A stretch of DNA of 64,000 nt, from NCBI RefSeq assembly GCF_006874465.1, contig NZ_VIRL01000019.1, forward strand, positions 1 to 64,000. The letters run 5' to 3'. Both the position numbers and the translations under genes were made by a program. Below are positions 33,292-40,096 of the stretch, in pieces. Under the pieces are notes generated by a model that did not search any database, was not told the DNA's origin, and worked only from the letters and a program-made list of their open reading frames with translations. Numbering within the stretch: the stretch's first letter is position 1; each line of letters begins with the position of its first letter. Source of the DNA: Microbispora bryophytorum. GTDB lineage: Bacteria; Actinomycetota; Actinomycetes; Streptosporangiales; Streptosporangiaceae.

Positions 33292-35346
33292 ATGACCACA
33301 ACACGATCGACCCGGCCGTTCGAGGTGTGCGTGATCGGAGCGGGGCCACGCGGGATGTCGGTGATCGAGCGGCTGTGCGCCAACGCGCGGCGGCTGCCGC
33401 CGCGGGCACGCGTCCTGCTGCACGTCGTGGATCCGTACCCGCCGGGGGCGGGACAGGTGTGGCGCACCGACCAGCCGGGCCAGCTGCTCATGAACACCGT
33501 CGCCTCGCAGGTCACGCTCTTCACCGATCCCAGCGTCGGCATCCGGGGGCCGCTGGAGACGGGCCCCAGCCTGCACGAGTGGGCGCGGCACCTGGTGCTC
33601 TTCGCCGACACCGGGCTTCCGGCGGAGGGCGTGTCGGTGGACGGCGTCTCGGTGGACGGCGTCTCGGCGGACGTGCTCGCCGAGGCGCGCCGGCTCGGGC
33701 CCGACACCTACCCCACCCGCGCCTTCTACGGGCGCTACCTGCGCTGGGTGTTCGAGCGAGTGGTCGCACGGGCGCCCCGGCAGGTGGAGGTGCGGGTGCA
33801 TGCCACGCGGGCGACCGCGCTCGACGACGTGCCCGGCACCGGCGCGCAGCGGGTGGTGCTGGAGGACGGCACCGTCCTCGGCTCGCTCGACGCGGTGGTC
33901 CTGGCCCAGGGGCACCTGCCGGTCGCGCCCTCGGCCGCCGAGCGGGAGGCGGCCGCGTACGCCGCCGCCCACGGGCTGGTCCACGTGCCGCCCGCCAACC
34001 CCGCCGACGCCGACCTGAGCGACGTACGGCCGGGGGAGGCGGTGCTGCTGCGCGGGCTCGGGCTCAACTTCTTCGACCACATGGCCCTGCTGACGCTCGG
34101 GCGCGGGGGCCGGTTCGAGCGCGGCGAGGCGGGCCGCCTCGTCTACCGGCCCTCCGGCCGCGAGCCCCGCCTGTACGCCGGATCGCGCCGGGGCATCCCG
34201 TACCAGTCGCGCGGGGAGAACGAGAAGGGCGTCGAGGGCAGGCACGAACCGCTGCTGCTCACGCCGGGCAGGATCGCGTCGCTGGCCGAGCGCTCGGCCG
34301 CCCGCGGTGGGCTCGACTTCCGCGCCGACCTGTGGCCGCTGATCGCGAAGGAGGTGGAGACCGTCTACTACGCGACCCTCCTGGCGCGGCGGGACTGCGC
34401 GTGCGTCGCCGACCGCTTCCGCGCCGCCTACCTCGCCCACGCCTGGGGCGACGCCGGGGAGGCCCTGGTGCTGGACGCCTTCGGCATCGGCGCGGCGGTG
34501 CGGTGGGACTGGGAGAGCGTGGCCGAGCCGTACCGGGGGATCGGCTTCGGCGGCCCGGACGACTGGCGCGAATGGCTGACCGCCTACCTGCGCACCGACC
34601 TGGCGCAGGCCCGCGAGGGCAACGTCAGCGGGCCGCTGAAGGCCGCCCTCGACGTGCTGCGCGATCTGCGCAACGAGGTCAGGCAGGTGGTCGACCACGG
34701 CGGGCTCACCGGGCGCTCGCACCGCGACGACCTCGACCGGTGGTACACGCCGCTCAACGCGTTCCTGTCCATCGGGCCGCCGGCCGAGCGGGTCGAGCAG
34801 ATGATCGCGCTCATCGAGGCGGGCGTGCTCACCGTCATCGGTCCCGACATGCGCGTGCACGCCCGCGACGGCGTCTTCGAGGCCGAGTCGGCCGCCGTGC
34901 CGGGCTCCGCCGTACGGGCCAGGGTGCTCGTCGAGGCCCGCCTGCCGGAGATCGACCTGCGGCGCACGGCCGACCCCCTGCTGCGCCACCTGCTCGGCAC
35001 CGGGCAGTGCCGGGCGTACGTGATCGGCGGGCGGCGTGGGGAGGACGGGCACGAGACGGGCGGCCTCGCGGTCACCCGCCGGCCGTACCGGCTCCTGGAC
35101 GCGGACGGGCGGGCCCACCAGCGGCGGTTCGCGTACGGGGTGCCCACCGAGTCGGTCCACTGGGTGACGGCCGCGGGCGTGCGGCCGGGGGTGAACTCCG
35201 TGATCCTGGGCGACTCCGACGCCATCGCCCGCAGCGTGCTCGCGCTGACGCCCGCGCGGGCCCTCCCGGGTCGCCGCGTCGCCCGCGTGGCCGCCGGCCC
35301 GCGTACGGCTCTCGCCTGCGGTCCGACCCCGGCGGGCGTCCGATGA
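33292..35346 (+). CDS. CreE-like FAD/NAD(P)-binding monooxygenase (candidate aspartate N-oxygenase)
   Basis: 684 residues. An N-terminal dinucleotide fold CVIGAGPRGMSVIERL, then VDPYPPGAGQVWRTDQ and LLMNTVASQVTLFTD; the class is the large FAD-NAD(P)-binding family that includes CreE and FzmM. CreE oxidises L-aspartate in three steps to nitrosuccinate. The main support is the next gene: a fumarase-superfamily lyase overlapping the stop by 4 bp, which is the CreE-CreD arrangement. A short in-frame repeat VSVDGVSVDGVSAD is present near 115-128. ATG at 33292 has GGAGGAG upstream. Other members act on unknown substrates, so the aspartate assignment is inference. Confidence 0.65.
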   Translation: MTTTRSTRPFEVCVIGAGPRGMSVIERLCANARRLPPRARVLLHVVDPYPPGAGQVWRTDQPGQLLMNTVASQVTLFTDPSVGIRGPLETGPSLHEWARHLVLFADTGLPAEGVSVDGVSVDGVSADVLAEARRLGPDTYPTRAFYGRYLRWVFERVVARAPRQVEVRVHATRATALDDVPGTGAQRVVLEDGTVLGSLDAVVLAQGHLPVAPSAAEREAAAYAAAHGLVHVPPANPADADLSDVRPGEAVLLRGLGLNFFDHMALLTLGRGGRFERGEAGRLVYRPSGREPRLYAGSRRGIPYQSRGENEKGVEGRHEPLLLTPGRIASLAERSAARGGLDFRADLWPLIAKEVETVYYATLLARRDCACVADRFRAAYLAHAWGDAGEALVLDAFGIGAAVRWDWESVAEPYRGIGFGGPDDWREWLTAYLRTDLAQAREGNVSGPLKAALDVLRDLRNEVRQVVDHGGLTGRSHRDDLDRWYTPLNAFLSIGPPAERVEQMIALIEAGVLTVIGPDMRVHARDGVFEAESAAVPGSAVRARVLVEARLPEIDLRRTADPLLRHLLGTGQCRAYVIGGRRGEDGHETGGLAVTRRPYRLLDADGRAHQRRFAYGVPTESVHWVTAAGVRPGVNSVILGDSDAIARSVLALTPARALPGRRVARVAAGPRTALACGPTPAGVR

Positions 35347-36755
35347 CCCCCGGCAGTGACCTCGGCGGCGACCTCGGCAGTGACCTCGATTTGGGCCTGC
35401 TGTCCCCGGTCCGGGTGGGTTCGGCGGCCGAACGGGCGACCGGCGACGGCGCGTGGCTGCGCGCGATGCTCGACGCGGAGGCCGCCCTGGTCCGCGCGCA
35501 GGCCCGGCTGGGGGTCGTCCCGATGGAGGCCGCGGAGACGATCGGCAAGGTGGCGGAGGCGGGCGGCCTCGCCCTGGCGGCCCTGGCCCTGCGCGCCCGC
35601 GAGGCGGCCAACCCGGTGGTGGCGCTGGTCGAGGACCTGACGGCTGCCGTGGCGGTGGTGGACCCGGCCGCGGCCGAATTCGTGCACCGCGGCTCCACGA
35701 GCCAGGACATCATGGACACGGCCGCCATGCTGGTGGCCGCCCGGACCCTCGACCTGATCACCGCCGACCTGGACCGGGCCGCGACCGCGCTCGCGGGGCT
35801 CGCGGCGCGGCATCGCGACACGCTGATGCCGGGCCGCACGCTGACCCAGCAGGCGGTGCCCACCACGTTCGGACTTAAGGCGGCCGGCTGGCTGCACGCC
35901 GTGCGCGAGGCCGCGGTCCGGCTGCGCCGGGTACGCGCCGACCTGCCGGCCGAGCTCGGCGGCGCGGCCGGCACGCTGGCGGGCTACGTGGAGTACGCGC
36001 GGATGGCCGCGGTGCCCGACCCCGAGACGTACCCGGAGCGGCTGATCGCGGCGTTCGCCGCCGAGGTGGGGCTGGCCGAGCCGGTGGTCCCCTGGCACGT
36101 CCTGCGGATTCCGATCGCCGACCTCGCCGGGGCGCTGGCCCTCGCCTCGGGAGTGCTCGGGAAGATCGCGGTGGACGTGCAGTCGCTGTCGCGCACCGAG
36201 GTCGCCGAGGTCGTGGAGCCGGCCGCCCCCGGCCGGGGCGTGTCGTCGGCGATGCCGCACAAGCGCAACCCGGTCCTCGCCACCCTCGTCCGGTCGGCGG
36301 CGATCCAGGTGCCCGCGCTCGCCGCGAGCCTCGGCCAGTGCCTGCTCGCCGAGGACGAACGGCCCGCGGGCGCCTGGCACGCGGAGTGGCAGCCGCTGCG
36401 CGAGTGCCTGCGGCTGGTCGGCGGGGCCGCCGCCGTGACGGCCGAACTGGCCGAGGGGCTGGTCGCGTTCCCCGAGCGCATGCGGGCCAACCTCGCGCTC
36501 ACCGGCAGCCTGACTGTGACGGAACGGGCGGCCGCCGTGCTCGCGCCGGTCCTGGGGAAGGCCGCCGCCAAGCGGCTGCTCGGGGAGGCGTCCGCGGCCG
36601 CCGCCGCGTCCGGGCGTCCCGTGGCCGAGGTGCTGGAGGAACTCCTGCCCATGCCGGACGGGCTGGACCTGGTCCGGTTGTTCGACCCCGCCGAGTACAC
36701 GGGGGCCGCCGGAGCGCTCGTCGACCGCGTTCTACGCTGCTGTCCAGACGAGTGA
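35343..36755 (+). CDS. CreD-like fumarase-superfamily lyase (candidate nitrosuccinate lyase)
   Basis: 470 residues. Superfamily signatures are EFVHRGSTSQDIMDTA (substrate-carboxylate loop), LTQQAVPTTFG, and the catalytic-serine loop GVSSAMPHKRNPV near residue 300. Automatic annotation would say adenylosuccinate lyase or 3-carboxymuconate cycloisomerase. CreD, which splits nitrosuccinate into nitrite and fumarate, belongs to this same group. The ATGA coupling to a CreE-like flavoenzyme and the absence of any protocatechuate or purine genes here favour the nitrite-forming role. The N-terminus has a GSDLGGDLGSDLD repeat of unknown meaning. Confidence 0.65.
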   Translation: MTPGSDLGGDLGSDLDLGLLSPVRVGSAAERATGDGAWLRAMLDAEAALVRAQARLGVVPMEAAETIGKVAEAGGLALAALALRAREAANPVVALVEDLTAAVAVVDPAAAEFVHRGSTSQDIMDTAAMLVAARTLDLITADLDRAATALAGLAARHRDTLMPGRTLTQQAVPTTFGLKAAGWLHAVREAAVRLRRVRADLPAELGGAAGTLAGYVEYARMAAVPDPETYPERLIAAFAAEVGLAEPVVPWHVLRIPIADLAGALALASGVLGKIAVDVQSLSRTEVAEVVEPAAPGRGVSSAMPHKRNPVLATLVRSAAIQVPALAASLGQCLLAEDERPAGAWHAEWQPLRECLRLVGGAAAVTAELAEGLVAFPERMRANLALTGSLTVTERAAAVLAPVLGKAAAKRLLGEASAAAAASGRPVAEVLEELLPMPDGLDLVRLFDPAEYTGAAGALVDRVLRCCPDE

Positions 36756-36765
36756 GGAGGTCCTC

Positions 36766-37845
36766 ATGACCGGTCGCGTCCTTCCCTTCGGGCCGTCGAA
36801 CCCGATCATCCAGGCGCCCATGGCGGGCGGCGGAGCCACCCCGGCCCTCGCGGCGGCGGTGTCCCGGGCGGGCGGCCTCGGGTTCCTCGCGGCGGGCTAC
36901 CGCACGGCGCAGGACGTGCGCCGGGAGATCGCGGCGGTGCGCGAGCGGACGGACCGGCCGTTCGGTGTGAACGTCTTCGTCCCCGATTTCGCGGCCGCGC
37001 GGCGGGAGCCGGGTGACGACGCGGCGCTGGCCCGCTACCGCGAGGAGCTCGCCCCCGAGGCCGAGCGGTACGGCGTGACGCTGCCGGAGGCCCCCGCCTG
37101 GGACGACGACGAGTGGGACGCCAAGATCGGCCTGCTGGTGGACGAACGGGTGCCGGTGGCGGGTTTCACCTTCGGCTGCCCGCCGCCCGAGGTGACGGCC
37201 CGCCTCCACGACGCCGGGAGCGTGATCATGGTCATGGTGAACACCCCGTGGGAGGCGGTCGCGGCGGCCGAGTCCGGCGCCGACGCCGTGATCGTCCAGA
37301 GCTCCGGAGCGGGCGGGCACCAGGCGGCCTTCCTGCCCCCGCCGCCCTCCTGGCCGCCCACATGGGAGGCTCCCGACGATCTGCCGGAGCTGGTGGCCCT
37401 CGTGCGGGAGGCGACCGACGTGCCGCTCGTGGCCGCCGGGGGGATCATGGACGGCGCGGACGTGGCCGCCGTCCTCGCCGCGGGCGCGGTCGCCGCGCAA
37501 CTCGGCACCGCGTTCCTGCGCACCCCGGAGAGCGGGACGCATCCCGTGCACAAGGCCGCCCTCGCCGATCCCCGGTTCACCCGCACCGCGTTCACCCGGG
37601 CCTTCTCCGGACGTACGGCGCGGGGCCTGGCCAATCGGTTCATGGCCGAGCACGAGGCGTCGGCGCCCGCGTGCTACCCGCAGGTGCACCACCTGACGAA
37701 GGGACTGCGCCGGGCGGCTGCGGAGCACGGCGACCCCGAGGCGATGGCCCTGTGGTGCGGCCGGGGATACCGCCGCTGCCGTGACCTTCCCGCCGCCGCC
37801 CTCGTCGAGGTCCTCATGGAGGAGCTCGCGGCCGCCCGCGCCTGA
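36766..37845 (+). CDS. Nitronate monooxygenase (2-nitropropane dioxygenase family)
   Basis: 359 residues, FMN TIM barrel. NPIIQAPMAGGGATPALAAAVSRAGGLGFLAAGY (core PIIQAPMAGG) starts the barrel, VIVQSSGAGGHQAAF carries the family His, and VPLVAAGGIMDGADVAAVLAAGA binds FMN phosphate. The enzyme class oxidises toxic nitronates such as propionate-3-nitronate to nitrite and aldehydes. It is 10 bp downstream of the CreD-like gene, so probably the same operon, where it could clear nitro by-products or release more nitrite. ATG has GAGGAGG upstream. Confidence 0.88.
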   Translation: MTGRVLPFGPSNPIIQAPMAGGGATPALAAAVSRAGGLGFLAAGYRTAQDVRREIAAVRERTDRPFGVNVFVPDFAAARREPGDDAALARYREELAPEAERYGVTLPEAPAWDDDEWDAKIGLLVDERVPVAGFTFGCPPPEVTARLHDAGSVIMVMVNTPWEAVAAAESGADAVIVQSSGAGGHQAAFLPPPPSWPPTWEAPDDLPELVALVREATDVPLVAAGGIMDGADVAAVLAAGAVAAQLGTAFLRTPESGTHPVHKAALADPRFTRTAFTRAFSGRTARGLANRFMAEHEASAPACYPQVHHLTKGLRRAAAEHGDPEAMALWCGRGYRRCRDLPAAALVEVLMEELAAARA

Positions 37846-37867
37846 CCGCGACCGGCGTCCCCCGCAC

Positions 37868-38275
37868 TCAGCGGGGAACGACCTGCGCCCGCACGCCCGG
37901 CAGATCGTCGAAGGCCGCGGACGAGTCCATCGTCACCACGGTCCGGGCGGTCGCCGCCGCCGTCGCCGCGATGAGCAGGTCGTAGGCGCCGCGCGTCTTG
38001 CCCTCGCGCCGCACGTATGCCATCAGACGCGCATGAACTCTGGCGATGTCGGTCGTGTATTCCTCGACGGGAATCAGCGCGAGGACTTGGTCCACGAACG
38101 CCTGCCGGGCCGGACGCCGGACCGGATCGGCCAGTTCGACGCCGACGAGCAACTCGGCGATGGTGATGGCTGCGACAGCCACGTCGTCGGCGTCGCCGAT
38201 GACGGAATCCACCTCGGCTTTGCCCCGCTCCGCGGCAATAAGAACGCCGGTGTCGAGAATCAGGCGTCGGGCCAC
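37868..38275 (-). CDS. VapC-type PIN-domain toxin
   Basis: 135 residues. Acidic active-site residues are Asp8 (LILDTGVLIAAE), Glu41 (ITIAELLVG), Asp99 (GAYDLLIAATA) and Asp/Ser near TMDSSAAF. PIN toxins are Mg-dependent RNases that cut tRNA or rRNA. It overlaps the 3' end of the antitoxin gene by 16 bp, so translation is coupled. Chromosomal type II toxin-antitoxin module in convergent position after the nitronate monooxygenase. Confidence 0.9.
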   Translation of the reverse strand: MARRLILDTGVLIAAERGKAEVDSVIGDADDVAVAAITIAELLVGVELADPVRRPARQAFVDQVLALIPVEEYTTDIARVHARLMAYVRREGKTRGAYDLLIAATAAATARTVVTMDSSAAFDDLPGVRAQVVPR

Positions 38276-38520
38276 GTGGTCCTCATCTCGTCGCGGACGC
38301 TTTCCCTGGCCGCGGTGACGTCGGCCTCGAACTCCGCGTCGAGGGTGCCGGCGCTTCTGGCCAGAAACGCCTTCACCATGCGCCCCGGCGCGACGGGAGC
38401 GGGACCGATGACCGCGATCCGCCTGCCTCCGCGGGTCACGACGATCGTCTCCCCGTGCTCGGCCTCGTCCAGCACGGCTGCGAAGTTGCGCGAGGCCTCG
38501 GTGGCGGTCATCACCTTCAT
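38260..38520 (-). CDS. Phd/YefM-type antitoxin
   Basis: 86 residues. MKVMTATEASRNFAAVLDEAEHGETIVVTRGGRRIAVI (core TATEASRNFAAVLDEAEHG) is the Phd/YefM DNA-binding fold, and the acidic/hydrophobic C-terminus (AEFEADVTAARESVRDEM) should wrap the toxin. It lies first in the operon. A GATAAT -10 box sits 8 bp before the ATG, consistent with a leaderless transcript, and repeats over that box are likely its autoregulatory operator. Confidence 0.9.
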   Translation of the reverse strand: MKVMTATEASRNFAAVLDEAEHGETIVVTRGGRRIAVIGPAPVAPGRMVKAFLARSAGTLDAEFEADVTAARESVRDEMRTTWPDA

Positions 38521-38537
38521 GAAATCAGATTATCAGA
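38521..38537 (-). promoter_or_regulatory. Promoter/operator of the toxin-antitoxin operon
   Basis: Minus strand reads TCTGATAATCTGATTT just before the ATG: direct repeats TCTGAT-AA-TCTGAT containing the -10 box GATAAT. This is unusually AT-rich for this genome and typical of an autoregulated leaderless antitoxin promoter. Confidence 0.55.
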
Positions 38538-38717
38538 CCCTCTCTGGGGACGCGGCGAGCCGACGTTGGTTCAGGGCCTGGAAGAAGGGGGGGACGACAC
38601 GGCGGCGTCATGGGCGGGAAACCCTGAGATGCCATGGTGATGAGGCCGACAGAGGGCGCGGGTGCTTGTTTTCGCCTCTGAACTAAGATGACCGTGTCGC
38701 GACGGGGAGGGTGGGTC

Positions 38718-39902
38718 ATGGCAAGGCCTCAGCGCAGGACGGTACGGGACATCCGCCGAGGAAACCGGGCCGTGTTGCTGCGCGCGCTGTACTTCTCCGG
38801 CCCGACCAGCCGCAACGACCTCACCGCGCGCACCGGCCTGAGCGCCGCCACGGTCAGCACGATGACCGCCGACCTGCTGGGCGAGAACATCGTCGTCGAG
38901 GCGGGCCAGGTGGAGTCCGACGGCGGCCGGCCCCGCGTGCTGCTGCGCGTCAACCCCGAGTACGGCTTCGCGGTGGGCGTCGACGTGGCCGAGACGCACG
39001 TCCGGGTCGGGTTGTTCGACCTGGAGATGACCGAGCGGGCCAAGGTGGACTACATGCTGCGGCCGGCCCGCCACGATCCCGAGCTGGTCGCCCGGCACAT
39101 CCTTTCGGGCGTCGAGGTCGTGCTGTCGGACGCGGGCGTCGCTCCCGAGCAGGTGCTCGGCATCGGCGTGGGGGTTCCCGGCATCGTCGAGCCGGGCGCC
39201 GACGGCGTCATCCACGCCAAGACCTTCGGCTGGGACGGCGTGCCCCTTGGAGCGCTCCTGCGGCGCGGGACCTCGCTCCCGCTGTACGTGGACAACGGCG
39301 CCAAGACGATGGGCCAGGCCGAGCTGTGGTTCGGCTCGGGCCGGGGCGCCTCGGAAGCGGTCATCGTGCTGCTCGGCGTCGGTGTGGGCGCGACCATCGT
39401 GGCCGACGGCACCACGTTCCGCGGGGTCAGCAGCAGCGCTGGCGAGTGGGGCCACACGAAGATCGTGGCGAACGGGCGGCCCTGCCGCTGCGGCGGACGC
39501 GGGTGCCTGGAGGCGTACGTCGGGATCGAGGCCATCCTCGACCGGGCGGGCGTCACCTCGCAGGGCGACTGGGAGGAGGACCTCGCGGGCGTGCTGGCGT
39601 CGGAGTCCCCCGTGGTCGAGGAGACCGTCACCTACCTGGGCGTCGGCCTGGCCAACCTGGTCAACCTGATCAACCCCGAGAAGATCGTGATCGGCGGCTG
39701 GGTGGGGGTGCGGCTCGGCGAGAGCCTGCTGCCCGGCATCCGCCGCGCCACCGCGGCCAACTCGCTGGCCGAGCCGTACGCCGCGACGTCGATCGTCCTG
39801 GGCCGCCTCGGCCCCGACGCGGTGGCGCTGGGGGCGGCCACGCTCGTCCTGGAGGAGTTCCTGAACGCGCCCCAGGTCGCCAGGATCACCGCCGCCGGCT
39901 GA
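38718..39902 (+). CDS. ROK-family transcriptional regulator
   Basis: 394 residues. An N-terminal winged helix (NRAVLLRALYFSGPTSRNDLTARTGLSAATVSTM, core TSRNDLTARTGLSAATVS) is joined to a ROK domain with VGVDVAETHVRVGLFD, GIGVGVPGIVEP, SAGEWGHTKI and the zinc site CRCGGRGCLEAY. Such proteins repress sugar-use genes and respond to sugars or sugar phosphates. ATG at 38718 has GGGGAGGGTGGG upstream. The next gene encodes a secreted carbohydrate-binding protein, a plausible target. Confidence 0.9.
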   Translation: MARPQRRTVRDIRRGNRAVLLRALYFSGPTSRNDLTARTGLSAATVSTMTADLLGENIVVEAGQVESDGGRPRVLLRVNPEYGFAVGVDVAETHVRVGLFDLEMTERAKVDYMLRPARHDPELVARHILSGVEVVLSDAGVAPEQVLGIGVGVPGIVEPGADGVIHAKTFGWDGVPLGALLRRGTSLPLYVDNGAKTMGQAELWFGSGRGASEAVIVLLGVGVGATIVADGTTFRGVSSSAGEWGHTKIVANGRPCRCGGRGCLEAYVGIEAILDRAGVTSQGDWEEDLAGVLASESPVVEETVTYLGVGLANLVNLINPEKIVIGGWVGVRLGESLLPGIRRATAANSLAEPYAATSIVLGRLGPDAVALGAATLVLEEFLNAPQVARITAAG

Positions 39903-39994
39903 CGCGGCACCGCCGCACGGAAAGCACGCCGAAGCGCCCGGGACGGCGCCGCGTACGAGGTGAGGCGCGACGGTCACATAATTCTGAGGGTGAA

Positions 39995-40030
39995 ATAAGT
40001 CTTGACATAAGCGGAGCGGCGACGGACGCT
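39995..40030 (+). promoter_or_regulatory. Possible promoter of the discoidin-domain gene
   Basis: TTGACA at 40002-40007 is a consensus -35 hexamer in an AT-rich patch (ATAATTCTGAGGGTGAAATA upstream). No good -10 is found 17 bp downstream. The ATAAG repeat on both sides of the -35 may be the ROK operator. Confidence 0.35.
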
Positions 40031-40096
40031 CATGCCGCTGGACCTCTCTCATCCCCCGAACCCTCGCCCGAGGGGCTCCGCGCCAAGGAGACATGC

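Noticed and set aside
32254-35160. Very long minus-strand open frame (968 codons) upstream of the LysR gene
   Set aside because: It is the antisense shadow of the CreE-like flavoenzyme. Only its last 312 codons show LysR motifs, and the codon pattern elsewhere follows the plus-strand gene.
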